In this document: piece after piece, positions 50,964 to 60,165 of the stretch
Position numbering within the stretch: the first letter of the stretch is position 1
How the letters are laid out: each line of letters begins with the position of its first letter
Source of the DNA: Gluconacetobacter johannae
GTDB lineage: Bacteria; Pseudomonadota; Alphaproteobacteria; Acetobacterales; Acetobacteraceae
Reading direction: 5' to 3'
Assembly (NCBI RefSeq): GCF_025994435.1
Contig: NZ_BAQK01000004.1
Coordinates: forward strand, 15,587-79,586
DNA: 64,000 nucleotides
Notes under the pieces: model-generated
What the model was told of the DNA's origin: nothing
Databases searched by the model: none
Seen by the model: only the letters and a program-made list of their open reading frames with translations
Program-made: the position numbers and the translations under genes

Positions 50964-51290
50964 ATGAGTGTAGGAAGCATCACACCCGCGCTGTCATCCA
51001 TGGGCCAGCCCGCATCGTCCGCGCAGTCCGATGCGGGCGCCAGCATGGCGGAAAAGGCGCGCAAGGCGGCCGTCGAGTTCGAGGGGATGACCATCGGCGA
51101 ACTTCTTCAGCCGATGTTCGACACTGTCGATACGTCGGACGGCATGTTCGGGGGCGGCGCGGCCGAGCAGCAGTTCCGTTCGCTTCAGGTGCTGGAGATG
51201 GGCAAGCAGATCGCCAACAAGGGCGGTATCGGTCTTGCCGACAGCGTTTATCGCCAGATGCTGGCCATGCAGGAGAAAGCCCAGTCATGA
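50964..51290 (+). CDS. flgJ: Rod-binding protein FlgJ (single domain)
   Basis: A 108-residue protein equivalent to the N-terminal rod-binding half of enteric FlgJ. KARKAAVEFEGMTIGELLQP and GGGAAEQQFRSLQVLEMGKQ are recognisable. It lacks the C-terminal muramidase domain of enteric FlgJ, as is usual in Alphaproteobacteria. Its TGA overlaps the next gene start by 4 bases. Confidence 0.9.
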   Translation: MSVGSITPALSSMGQPASSAQSDAGASMAEKARKAAVEFEGMTIGELLQPMFDTVDTSDGMFGGGAAEQQFRSLQVLEMGKQIANKGGIGLADSVYRQMLAMQEKAQS

Positions 51291-51733
51291 CGCGCGCGCG
51301 GGATGGATCGAAAGCCCGGCTCCTGCGGTGCTTTCAGGATGTCTGCGCCGTCCTCGAACGGGAGAACGATCTCCTGACGGCCGGAAAAGCGAAGGACGTG
51401 GCGGCCATGCTTCCGGAGAAGCAGAGGGAGATGAAGGCGCTTGAGGAGGCCCTGGCCGCCCATGGCGGCGCCCCTGCCGGCGACGGATCATTACCATCCG
51501 CACAGCGGCAGGCCCCGATGCCCCCCGAACTGGAAGAGGCGGCAAGACTGTTCGGCGCCCTGGTGCGGGCCAACCGCAAACTCCTGAAAAACGCCATAGA
51601 CGCCCAGAACGCCGTCATCCGGCTTATTGTGGTGGATGCCGCCCAGGATTCATGTAGCGGCTACGCTTCGTCAGGCCGCTATGCGGTGGACACCGTCTCG
51701 CAAGGGGCGCTGACATTACGCAGCGACGTCTGA
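51287..51733 (+). CDS. flgN: FlgN-like flagellar chaperone
   Basis: A 148-residue mostly helical protein: LLRCFQDVCAVLERENDLLT, then LPEKQREMKALEEALAAHGG, and LFGALVRANRKLLKNAIDAQ. FlgN is the export chaperone for FlgK and FlgL. Sequence conservation in this family is low, so the assignment depends on helix pattern and the flgI-flgJ-flgN order. ATG 51287 overlaps the flgJ stop. Confidence 0.7.
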   Translation: MTRARDGSKARLLRCFQDVCAVLERENDLLTAGKAKDVAAMLPEKQREMKALEEALAAHGGAPAGDGSLPSAQRQAPMPPELEEAARLFGALVRANRKLLKNAIDAQNAVIRLIVVDAAQDSCSGYASSGRYAVDTVSQGALTLRSDV

Positions 51734-51758
51734 ACGGTCACCAACGCCGGGGACGAGG

Positions 51759-52562
51759 CTATACGATGTCCAGTGCGTCGGAAGGGGCCATGATGTTGAT
51801 GCCCGGCGCCATCGGAATGCTGGATTCCCGCGACACCTGACTCACGATTCCGTCGATGCCGTTCATTCTGGCGCTCAGCGGGGCGAAGGCGTCCTCGTTG
51901 AGGCGGTAGCCGATTCCCCATAGTGTCGTAAACGGTTCGTCGATGCCCAGGCTACGCATCTTTTTCCGGACCTGGCAGATCATGACGTCGATGACCTTGC
52001 CGTGCGGTTCGCTCTGTCCGGCATAGAGATTGTCGAGGACCGCCTCCTTGCTCAGCACCTGGCTTTTTCGCAGCGCCAGCAGTTCGACCATGTCGTATTC
52101 CCGCCGGGTCAACGGAATCAGTTTGCCGTCGATATGGGCCTGCCGCCTGTCGACATACACCGTCAGTCGTCCGATATGAAGGCTGAGGCTGTCATGGCCG
52201 CTGGCCCGCCTGACGATGGCGCGCAGGCGAGCCAGCAGTTCCGTGGGGTCGACCGACGCCGGAACACAGTCGTCGGCGCCAACGGACAGAACCTCGGCAA
52301 CCCCCGACGCGGTGATGTCCCGGGCGATAATCATGACGGGTGTCGGAAGGCGACTGTTGCGGATATGGCGCAACAGCCGCACATCCGGCGACATCTGCTG
52401 GACGACCGCGATGTCGTACTGCGCGCGACGCAATGTTTCCACAACCCCTTCGGGGCCTGACATCGTTATCGAAATGGCGCCCTCGATCGCGGCTTTCGAC
52501 AAGCCGGCACACGGCCGTCCGTCGCCGGGGATCGAACTGTCACCAATGCACAATACCTGCAT
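51759..52562 (-). CDS. OmpR-type response regulator with degenerate receiver (FtcR-like)
   Basis: A 267-residue regulator. The C-terminal winged helix (LTRREYDMVELLALRKSQVL, then VIDVMICQVRKKMRSLG and TLWGIGYRL) is intact. In the receiver the phosphoacceptor Asp is Gln55 (YDIAVVQQMSPD), the conserved Thr is Ala80, the Lys is Ala102, and only one residue of the acidic pair remains (Asp8). It therefore cannot be phosphorylated in the normal way. GGAAG 5 bases upstream supports ATG 52562. By design and location it resembles FtcR, the flagellar regulator of Brucella, but homology was not tested. Confidence 0.8.
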   Translation of the reverse strand: MQVLCIGDSSIPGDGRPCAGLSKAAIEGAISITMSGPEGVVETLRRAQYDIAVVQQMSPDVRLLRHIRNSRLPTPVMIIARDITASGVAEVLSVGADDCVPASVDPTELLARLRAIVRRASGHDSLSLHIGRLTVYVDRRQAHIDGKLIPLTRREYDMVELLALRKSQVLSKEAVLDNLYAGQSEPHGKVIDVMICQVRKKMRSLGIDEPFTTLWGIGYRLNEDAFAPLSARMNGIDGIVSQVSRESSIPMAPGINIMAPSDALDIV

Positions 52563-52880
52563 ATTCACTTCCGTCATAAGTGCCGACAGCCATCCCGCGC
52601 GGGACATGCAGCGACCGCGCCGGGTTGTCTGATGGTATTCTGGTTGGATTAAGCGACCGCTGGCAAGGCTGCCTTTTCACAATGCGACGCTGTTTTGCGT
52701 CGGTCGCGGTTCATGACCGCTCTTTTCCGGCCTTGCTCAACACTCACGATAACGGTTACTTTCCCCTTCCGGAAACAGGGTCTCCATGGCCAGGCGACAC
52801 AGGCCGGACAGGTCGGCCTCCATGACAGACTGCGCCGGAAACACCGCGTTGCAAAGATGCGCTAAAGGGAAATCCAGTCC

Positions 52881-55076
52881 TTGAGTACTGCCGATGGCAC
52901 CTCGGTCAAGAAACCGGTCGGCGGTACGCTGTCTGACAGGACCGCCACGGCGCGGCAGAAGATTTCGTCCGCTTCGCGCAATCTGACACGTTCGGCCGAA
53001 AGCCTGCGGAACGGCGGATGGCGGAACATGCCGTGGCGATCCGTGGCCCCCGGGACAGACGTTGGCCTGGCGCTTGGCGTGGTCTTTCTGCTGTCCATCC
53101 TCATTCTTCCGCTGCCGACGCTGGTCCTCGACATGGGCCTGGCGCTGTCGCTCACGTCATCGGTGCTTGTGCTCATGGTGGCCCTGTTCCTTGAGGGGCC
53201 GCTTGATTTCACGTCGTTTCCCACCCTGCTGCTGCTGACGACGCTTCTGCGCCTGTCGCTTGAGATCGCGACGACGCGCCTGATCCTCAGCCACGGCAGC
53301 GAGGGCGCCTACGCCGCCGGCCATGTCGTGGCCGCCTTCGGCGGGTTCCTGATGGGCGGCGACGTCGTCATCGGCGGGATCGTGTTCTGCATCCTGCTGG
53401 TCGTCAACTTCATGGTCATCACGAAGGGGTCCGGACGCATCGCCGAAGTGGCTGCGCGGTTCTTCCTCGACGCCATGCCCGGCAAGCAGATGGCCATCGA
53501 CGCCGACCTGTCGTCAGGGGCGATCAACGAACGTACGGCCCGCCAGAAACGCAAGGAACTGGAAGAGGAAAGCACGTTCTACGGCGCGATGGACGGCGCG
53601 GCCAAGTTCGTTCGCGGCGACGCGGTGGCCGGGATCATCATCACGGCGATCAACATCGTCGGCGGGTTGCTGATCGGCGTCCTCCGGCACGGCATGCCCC
53701 TGACCGAGGCCGTCAGCACCTTCACCATGCTGACGGTCGGCGACGGGCTGGTCTCGCAGATCCCCGCCCTTCTGGTGTCGACCGCCTCGGGCATCGTCGT
53801 CACCAAAGGCGGAACGGACGGGTCGGCGGACGTGGCGCTCGTCCGCCAGTTGGGCGGCAACGCGAAGCCGCTGGCCCTGGCCGCAGCACTTTCGGCCATC
53901 TTCGCCCTGATGCCCGGCCTGCCTGCCTTCCCGTTCCTCGCCATCGCCGTCGCGGCCGGCGCCGGGGCGTGGCTGCGCCACAAAACCCCCGTCGCGGACA
54001 CGGACGGAGACATCACCGAGACATCGGCGCAGCCGGCCGTGGCGCCCATTTCCGAGATGCTGAAGCTGGATCTGCTGCGCCTGGAGCTCGGGTTCGGCCT
54101 GCTGCCCCTGACCAGCGGCGAAAATCCGCAGCTCACCGAGCAGATCAAGGCGCTGCGCCGGACGATCGCCTCCGAAATGGGGTTCGTCACCCCCCCCGTG
54201 AGGATACAGGACAACATCCAGCTTCCGTCGGACAGGTACGTCATCAAGCTCAAGGAGATCGAGATCGGCTCGGGCGACGTGAAGCCGGCGAAACTGATGG
54301 CCATGAGCCCGTCCGGCGGCGCGCCGGCCCTGCCGGGCGACAAGGCCACGGAGCCGGCGTTCGGCCTGCCCGCCGTATGGATCGACCCCTCGCTCAAGGC
54401 CAAGGCCGTTGCGATGCAATGCACCGTCGTGGACCCGGCCAGCGTCATCATCACCCACCTCAGCGAGACGGTCAGGCAGAACCTTCCGGACCTGCTGACC
54501 TACGTCGCCACCCAGTCCCTTCTGGATGACCTGCCGCGCGAACAGCAGAAGCTTGTCAATGACCTGATCCCGTCGCAGGTTCCGGTCAGCACGGTCCAGC
54601 GTGTCCTGCAATCGCTGCTGGCCGAACGTGTCTCGATCCGTGACCTTCCGACCATTCTCGAGAGCATTCAGGAAGGGTGCAGCCTCGGCCTGCGCGGCGT
54701 GCAGGCCCTGACCAGCCACGTGCGGATCCGCCTGTCCCGGCAGATATGCAACGCCCTGGTCGGCCAGGCCGGATACATCCCGATGATTACGCTGTCGCCG
54801 GAATGGGAGGCGGAGTTCATAGCGCATATGACCGGACCGGCCGACGACCGGCGCCTGGCCATGCCCCCTACGGTGCTGAATACATTCGTGGGTAAACTCC
54901 GCGAGATCTTCAACACGGTCTCCGGCGGCGGAGAGGTGCCCGTCATCGTCGTTTCGACGTCGGTGCGCGACCCCATGCGCTCCATCGTCGAGCGTGTGCG
55001 CCCAGCGGTTTCCGTTCTTTCGCAGTCCGAGATCTATCCGCGTTCCCGCATCAAGACGATCGCGACGATCACCTGA
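52881..55076 (+). CDS. flhA: Flagellar export gate protein FlhA
   Basis: A 731-residue export protein with eight membrane helices and a cytoplasmic nonameric ring domain. PGKQMAIDADLSSGAINERT, the FHIPEP signature region and the nearby FYGAMDGAAKFVRGDAVAGI are diagnostic. The cytoplasmic part includes LPREQQKLVNDLIPSQVPVS. TTG 52881 has an AAGGGA 10 bases upstream; ATG 53028 would give 682 residues, closer to the usual length, and may be the true start. It stands alone; flhB and fliR are not near. Confidence 0.93.
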   Translation: MSTADGTSVKKPVGGTLSDRTATARQKISSASRNLTRSAESLRNGGWRNMPWRSVAPGTDVGLALGVVFLLSILILPLPTLVLDMGLALSLTSSVLVLMVALFLEGPLDFTSFPTLLLLTTLLRLSLEIATTRLILSHGSEGAYAAGHVVAAFGGFLMGGDVVIGGIVFCILLVVNFMVITKGSGRIAEVAARFFLDAMPGKQMAIDADLSSGAINERTARQKRKELEEESTFYGAMDGAAKFVRGDAVAGIIITAINIVGGLLIGVLRHGMPLTEAVSTFTMLTVGDGLVSQIPALLVSTASGIVVTKGGTDGSADVALVRQLGGNAKPLALAAALSAIFALMPGLPAFPFLAIAVAAGAGAWLRHKTPVADTDGDITETSAQPAVAPISEMLKLDLLRLELGFGLLPLTSGENPQLTEQIKALRRTIASEMGFVTPPVRIQDNIQLPSDRYVIKLKEIEIGSGDVKPAKLMAMSPSGGAPALPGDKATEPAFGLPAVWIDPSLKAKAVAMQCTVVDPASVIITHLSETVRQNLPDLLTYVATQSLLDDLPREQQKLVNDLIPSQVPVSTVQRVLQSLLAERVSIRDLPTILESIQEGCSLGLRGVQALTSHVRIRLSRQICNALVGQAGYIPMITLSPEWEAEFIAHMTGPADDRRLAMPPTVLNTFVGKLREIFNTVSGGGEVPVIVVSTSVRDPMRSIVERVRPAVSVLSQSEIYPRSRIKTIATIT

Positions 55077-55610
55077 ATGCGGGGCCGAAACCGATAGAAG
55101 GGCGATGGAATACGCAGATCAACCCTGTTCACGGAGCGGGACGCCGGGAGGCGGCTTGAAAAGGGGATGGGCCTGCGATCCGGCGCGCGTTTCCCGCGCC
55201 GAAAACGCGACACCCGGGCCGTCGGGGCCACAGAACATTCGACGGCGCAAATGATCCGGATCAAAGACAACCGCCCACTCAGCGAGAACAGTATCGCCGA
55301 GTCATATCGCCGGCAGTCTATTGCTGGGAATATGTATTCCTGACGATCAGGGGAATTCGGTCATGGGCCAGGCATTGACGCATGGCTATCCGTTCGGACA
55401 TAGAGATGATTGCCCGGTTCATGACCTGATGGGACGCCTTGCAGCATCCGAATTACCCGCGATACGGCAAGCCGTTCTCTCTCTTCCGTGGACGACGGGA
55501 GGGGGCATGGACAAGGCCGTCGGTGCCGGACGTGCCACCCGAAGAGGGGACTGGTGTGCGGGTGGTTCCATGCGCGGCGTCCCGAAAAACATGAAGGAAG
55601 TTGCAGCGGC
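55077..55610. other. Gene-free region upstream of the chemotaxis operon
   Basis: 534 bases without a convincing gene; an open frame at 55321-55617 has atypical composition and overlaps the MCP start. It holds an FNR-like box at 55251-55264 and probably the che promoter. Confidence 0.5.
55251..55264 (+). promoter_or_regulatory. FNR/CRP-like box upstream of the che operon
   Basis: ATGAT-CCGG-ATCAA matches nine of ten fixed positions of TTGAT-N4-ATCAA, with the same single deviation as the site upstream of fliF. It lies 346 bases before the MCP start. Confidence 0.4.
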
Positions 55611-57107
55611 ATGTTGAAGTGGCTGAACAAGGACGCTCCGCTCCGCGTCAAGATCCGGGTCGTGATGCTGTGTCTGGAAGCGTATCTGATGCTCCAGATC
55701 ATTATCGAGGCGGTCGGATATTTCGTCGACGAGCCGGTCGAGCATATGTTCATCATGAACATGGGCGCCCTCGGGTTTGGCGAACTGGTCGTGTTCGCCA
55801 TCTGGGGCCTGCTGACGCTGGTGGTGACGACGCCGCTTGAAACCCTTGTCGATATCGGCGAGCGACTGGGCCGCGGTGAAGTCCGGGGCGATGTTCCGTT
55901 CCTCGACAACAAGGACGGGACGGGACGCCTGGCCCGCGTGATGGTCGAGTTCACGCGTAGCGTGCGAGAGCAGGCCGAGGCCAAGACGCGCCAGGAGACG
56001 ATGAGCGCCGAGATCCGGCAAGCCCTTGCAAACAGCCGGGAACGTGACAACCAGACGCATGAAGTCATCGACGCCCTTGGGTCGGCGCTGGCGGAAATGG
56101 CCAAGGGCGACCTGCGGATCAGGATCAAGGCGAGCATCTTCGACGGCGAGTTCGCGCCGCTGCGTGACGCGTTCAATCACTCGGCCTCGCGCCTGAGCGA
56201 GGCGCTTCGCGCCGTCGCCAGCAACTCCGACCTCATCGCCACCGGCGCCAGCGAGATTTCGACCGCATCCGACGATCTGGCGAAGCGGACCGAGAAGCAG
56301 GCGGCGAACCTGGGCCAGGCGGCGGCGGCCGTTCGCACCATCGCCGACGGCGTGCAGCGCACCGCCAAGACATGCACGGCGGCCAGCAGCGAAACAAAGG
56401 ACGCCCTGGAAAAGGTCAAATCGGCCACCGATGTCATGGTCCTGACGACGGAAGCGATGGACGGGATCAAGAAATCGTCCGACGCCATTGGCGAGATCAT
56501 TTCGGTCATCGACGGCATCGCCTTCCAGACCAATGTTCTGGCCCTGAACGCGGCTGTCGAGGCGGCACGCGCCGGCGACGCCGGGCGCGGCTTCGCGGTG
56601 GTGGCCCAGGAGGTGCGCTCCCTTGCCGAGCAGTCGGCCAAGTCGGCCAGCGAGATCAAGCGCCTGATTTCCGTTTCCGCCGACCAGGTCGGCAAGGGCG
56701 TCGATCTGGTGCAGCAGACCGGCACCTACCTGACCGAATTCGCGGGAAGCACGCAGAACATCTCGATCCGTGTCGAGGAAATTTCCGTCTCCGCGCAGGA
56801 CCAGGCGCAACGCCTGTCCGAGATCACGGCATCCATCGGCGACATGGACCAGGTCACCCAGCAGAATGCCGCCATGGTCGAGCAGACGACGGCCGCCAGC
56901 CACAACCTGACCGCCGAGACCCAGACGCTGGCGCAGACCCTCAGCCGTTTCAAGATCAACAACGGGCGGGACGGCGCCGCGGTCAGCGAGGCCCTGTCCG
57001 CGTTCTCGTCCCCGCGACCGGTCGAGAAGACAAGCCGTGCGGCGGCCCCCATGCTGACCAGCGCGCTTCCGACCACATCGCCCGATCAGGGATGGGAGGA
57101 GTTTTGA
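55611..57107 (+). CDS. Methyl-accepting chemotaxis protein without periplasmic sensor
   Basis: A 498-residue receptor. Two membrane helices (about residues 18-38 and 55-75) are separated by only a short loop, so there is no periplasmic ligand domain. A HAMP-like linker and the signalling hairpin follow, with the tip IISVIDGIAFQTNVLALNAA then VEAARAGDAGRGFAVVAQEV. The protein ends in GWEEF, a xWxxF pentapeptide like the CheR/CheB tether of major enteric receptors. It is the first gene of the che operon and ends one base inside the next start. Confidence 0.94.
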   Translation: MLKWLNKDAPLRVKIRVVMLCLEAYLMLQIIIEAVGYFVDEPVEHMFIMNMGALGFGELVVFAIWGLLTLVVTTPLETLVDIGERLGRGEVRGDVPFLDNKDGTGRLARVMVEFTRSVREQAEAKTRQETMSAEIRQALANSRERDNQTHEVIDALGSALAEMAKGDLRIRIKASIFDGEFAPLRDAFNHSASRLSEALRAVASNSDLIATGASEISTASDDLAKRTEKQAANLGQAAAAVRTIADGVQRTAKTCTAASSETKDALEKVKSATDVMVLTTEAMDGIKKSSDAIGEIISVIDGIAFQTNVLALNAAVEAARAGDAGRGFAVVAQEVRSLAEQSAKSASEIKRLISVSADQVGKGVDLVQQTGTYLTEFAGSTQNISIRVEEISVSAQDQAQRLSEITASIGDMDQVTQQNAAMVEQTTAASHNLTAETQTLAQTLSRFKINNGRDGAAVSEALSAFSSPRPVEKTSRAAAPMLTSALPTTSPDQGWEEF

Positions 57108-57451
57108 TGGCGTCCGGTTCTCCGCCGAGAGAGCATGGGACGTCGTCACTTTCCCAGGTGGATGCCCCCCCTTCCGATCCTGCGGTCTGCCTGACACTGC
57201 CCGAGCGCCTGGATACCGCCGCCGCCTCCGCTCTCAAGGAGACGATTGAAGAGGGGCGGAAACAGGCCGGCGCCGGCGAGGTCCGTCTCGATGCATCGGG
57301 CGTCACCTATGTCGGCGGCCTGTGCCTGCAGATTCTCATTGCAAGCGGCTGCCCTCTTGTCGCGCCGTCAGAGCAGGTCACGGAAGCATATGCCCTCTTC
57401 GGGGCCAGTGCATTTCTGTCCGAACCACCCATGCCTCCCAAGGAACAATGA
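57107..57451 (+). CDS. cheS: STAS-domain protein of the che operon (CheS-like)
   Basis: A 114-residue protein with a STAS fold: LTLPERLDTAAASALKETIE, VRLDASGVTYVGGLCLQILI, then VTEAYALFGASAFL. In Sinorhizobium the gene at this place, cheS, binds CheA and speeds phosphate drainage from CheY1; in Caulobacter the position is called cheX. The symbol here is by position. Its start overlaps the MCP stop, and its stop overlaps cheY. Confidence 0.75.
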   Translation: MASGSPPREHGTSSLSQVDAPPSDPAVCLTLPERLDTAAASALKETIEEGRKQAGAGEVRLDASGVTYVGGLCLQILIASGCPLVAPSEQVTEAYALFGASAFLSEPPMPPKEQ

Positions 57452-57837
57452 ATATGGTGGGAAAACAGGCCATACGTGTCCTGACCGTCGATGATTCCCG
57501 GACCATGCAGGGCATGCTGCGTAAGGCCCTGGAGGGTGGCGGATATGACGTCATCCAGGGCGAGGACGGAGTAGCGGGGCTGGAGGTGCTGCAGGCGGCA
57601 AACCCGCCGCCCAACGCGATCATCACCGATATCAACATGCCGCGGATGGATGGTTTCGGGCTGATCGAGGCCGTCCGCAAGATGGTTCAGTTCCGGCACA
57701 TCCCGATCATCGTCCTGACGACGGAGAGCGGTCCCGAGAAGAAGGCTCGCGCCCGCGAGGCGGGGGCGACGGGATGGATCGTGAAGCCGTTCAGCACCGA
57801 CAGTCTTGTTGCGGCGATCCGCCGGGTTACCGCCTGA
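57448..57837 (+). CDS. cheY: Chemotaxis response regulator CheY (first copy)
   Basis: A 129-residue single-domain receiver. The acidic pair is Asp15-Asp16 (TVDDSRTM), the phosphoacceptor is Asp61 (ITDINMPRMDG), and LTTES and VKPFS provide Thr and Lys. All catalytic residues are intact. Four-base overlap with the STAS gene upstream and 19 bases before cheA. Confidence 0.95.
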   Translation: MNMVGKQAIRVLTVDDSRTMQGMLRKALEGGGYDVIQGEDGVAGLEVLQAANPPPNAIITDINMPRMDGFGLIEAVRKMVQFRHIPIIVLTTESGPEKKARAREAGATGWIVKPFSTDSLVAAIRRVTA

Positions 57838-57856
57838 ACGGGGAGGAGCACTCAGA

Positions 57857-60121
57857 ATGAGTGGTGACATGGGCGACATCCTCCTGGTCTTTTTCCAGGA
57901 GTGCGACGAGCAGCTTCAGGAACTCGAGCGCGGGCTGTCGGCGCTTTCGGACGGCGAGTCCGAGCAGGAAACCATCAACGCCGTCTTTCGCGCCGTGCAT
58001 TCGATCAAGGGTGGCGCGGCGTCGTTCGGCCTCGAAAATCTCGTGCGCTTCGCGCATGTGTTCGAAAGCTCCCTCGACGGCGTGCGCTCCGGTCGCGTCG
58101 CGCCCACGCAGGACATCGTCAAGATTTTCCTCAAGGCGATGGATGTGCTCAGCGATCTGGTGGTCGAGGCGCGCGACGGCGGCCCGACGGTGGATCCGGG
58201 ACGCGTCGCCGAGAGCCAGGCCGAACTTGAGTTCATTATCGGGAGCAACGGGGAGGCGCCGAAGACCGACGATATCGTCCCGTCGGATTTCGTTCCGGTC
58301 CCTATGGATTTCGTGCCCGTCCCCGTGGATTTCGAACCGGTGCCGGTCGATTTCGGGCTGGATTTCGGATTCGACGCGGCCCCCGGTCAGCCCCCTGCCC
58401 CGCTGATCGTCACCTTCTGCCCGCATGACGCCATGTACGCGCGCGGGGATGACGCCAGGAACATCCTGATCGGCCTCACGGACGCGGCGGTGGCCGTCGA
58501 GGGAGAGATCACGGTCACCTGTGACGTGTCGACGCTTCCGTCCTTCGCCGAACTGGAGCCCGACCGGTCCTACCTGTCGTGGCGCGTCGTTCTTCCCGCC
58601 GAAGTATCGGAGGACACCGTCCAGTCGGTGTTCGACTGGGGCGGCGACGTCTGCGACTTCACGATTTCCCGCGAAGGCGAGCCGGCGCCGGATGGCGGCG
58701 AGGCCGTGCCCGCGATGGAGGCGCAGCCGCCAGGCGAGGGGTCGCAGGCTGCCGCGCCGCCGGAACCGGCTCTGCCCGCCGTTCCGGAAACATCTTCATC
58801 TTCCGGCGTTGCGGCGGCGCAGGTCGTCCCCGCCGCCTCTCCGGCGGTTGCGCCCGCCCCTGCCGCGGGCGGCGCGAATGCGGCGCCTGTCCGGCGAACC
58901 GAGCAGGCCACGATCCGTGTCGATCTCCCCCGGATCGACAACCTGATGGACCTCGTCGGCGAGTTGGTCATCGCCCAGGCGGCGCTTGAATCCCAATGCC
59001 GCCGGGCCAATGCCTCGATGCCGCGAGAACTGGGGGAGAGCATCGCCAGCATGCAGTCCCTGACACGCGACATTCAGGATGCCGTCATGGCGGTCCGGGC
59101 GCAGCCGGTCCGCAGCGTGTTCCAGCGCATGCAGCGCGTGGTGCGCGAGGCCTGCTCGATGACGAAGAAGGACGTCGTCCTGACGCTTGAGGGCGAGGAT
59201 ACCGAAGTCGACCGGACGCTGGTCGAAAAGCTGTCCGACCCGCTGACCCATATGCTGCGTAATGCGATCGACCATGGCATCGAGAAAGTGGAAGATCGCC
59301 TTGCGGCCGGCAAATCCGCGGTCGGCCAGATCCTTCTTTCCGCAAGCCACCGGTCGGGGCACATCCTGATTACGATCAAGGACGACGGGGGCGGCATCAA
59401 TCGCGAGCGTGTCCTTGCAACGGCCATCAAGCGCGGCATCGTCGCCCCGGACGCGGTCCTGACCGACGACGAGATCAACAACCTCATCTTCGCACCCGGC
59501 TTCTCGACAGCCGATACGGTGTCCAATCTCTCCGGGCGCGGCGTGGGGATGGATGTCGTCAAGCAGGCGATCCTCAGCCTCGGCGGCAGGGTCACGATCC
59601 AGAGCGTACCGGGCAGCGGAACCGTTTTCTGCCTCAGCCTGCCGCTGACGCTGGCCGTTCTCGACGGCATGCTGATCGTCGCCGGCGGGGCCACGATGGT
59701 CATTCCGGTTTCGTCCGTGGTCGAAACCATGATTATCAAGCCGCAGGATACGTATGTCCTGCCGGACGGAAAGAAAATGGTTTCAATCCGCGGCGACTGC
59801 ATACCGATGGTTCCGCTCGGATCGCAACTGGGTTTGTCGGCCTACGTGTCCGACGAGCCACAAAATGGCGCCGTCATGCTGATTGTCGAGAACGAGTCAG
59901 GCGCACGGGTGGGCCTGGTGGTGGACGAAATCCGCGATCAGGCGCATGTCGTCATCAAGAGCATGGAGAAGAACTACCGGCGGATACCCGGCGTGTCGGC
60001 AGCGACCATTCTCGGTGACGGCAGTGTTTCCCTGATTCTCGATGCCCCCGCGCTGATCGCCTCGGCCGTCGGGCGCATCAACACCAAAGTATCAGACGCC
60101 CGCGCCGTGCTGGCGGCGTAA
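57857..60121 (+). CDS. cheA: Chemotaxis sensor histidine kinase CheA
   Basis: A 754-residue kinase. HPt domain with phosphorylated His48 (AVHSIKGGAAS), then an unusual heptapeptide repeat at residues 144-172 (DFVPVPM-type units). Next is a variable domain, a Pro/Ala-rich linker, the dimerisation helices (IDNLMDLVGELVIAQAALES), and the ATPase domain with LTHMLRNAIDHGIE and GRGVGMDVVKQ. The C-terminal CheW-like domain includes PLTLAVLDGMLI. It phosphorylates CheY and CheB under control of receptors. Confidence 0.96.
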   Translation: MSGDMGDILLVFFQECDEQLQELERGLSALSDGESEQETINAVFRAVHSIKGGAASFGLENLVRFAHVFESSLDGVRSGRVAPTQDIVKIFLKAMDVLSDLVVEARDGGPTVDPGRVAESQAELEFIIGSNGEAPKTDDIVPSDFVPVPMDFVPVPVDFEPVPVDFGLDFGFDAAPGQPPAPLIVTFCPHDAMYARGDDARNILIGLTDAAVAVEGEITVTCDVSTLPSFAELEPDRSYLSWRVVLPAEVSEDTVQSVFDWGGDVCDFTISREGEPAPDGGEAVPAMEAQPPGEGSQAAAPPEPALPAVPETSSSSGVAAAQVVPAASPAVAPAPAAGGANAAPVRRTEQATIRVDLPRIDNLMDLVGELVIAQAALESQCRRANASMPRELGESIASMQSLTRDIQDAVMAVRAQPVRSVFQRMQRVVREACSMTKKDVVLTLEGEDTEVDRTLVEKLSDPLTHMLRNAIDHGIEKVEDRLAAGKSAVGQILLSASHRSGHILITIKDDGGGINRERVLATAIKRGIVAPDAVLTDDEINNLIFAPGFSTADTVSNLSGRGVGMDVVKQAILSLGGRVTIQSVPGSGTVFCLSLPLTLAVLDGMLIVAGGATMVIPVSSVVETMIIKPQDTYVLPDGKKMVSIRGDCIPMVPLGSQLGLSAYVSDEPQNGAVMLIVENESGARVGLVVDEIRDQAHVVIKSMEKNYRRIPGVSAATILGDGSVSLILDAPALIASAVGRINTKVSDARAVLAA

Positions 60122-60165
60122 CAGAGCAACATCAGAGCGATCAGCATTTGAGTGGGAAGCCGGAC

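Noticed and set aside
55321..55617. 98-codon open frame before the MCP
   Set aside because: Overlaps the MCP start, has mixed composition and no recognisable domain.
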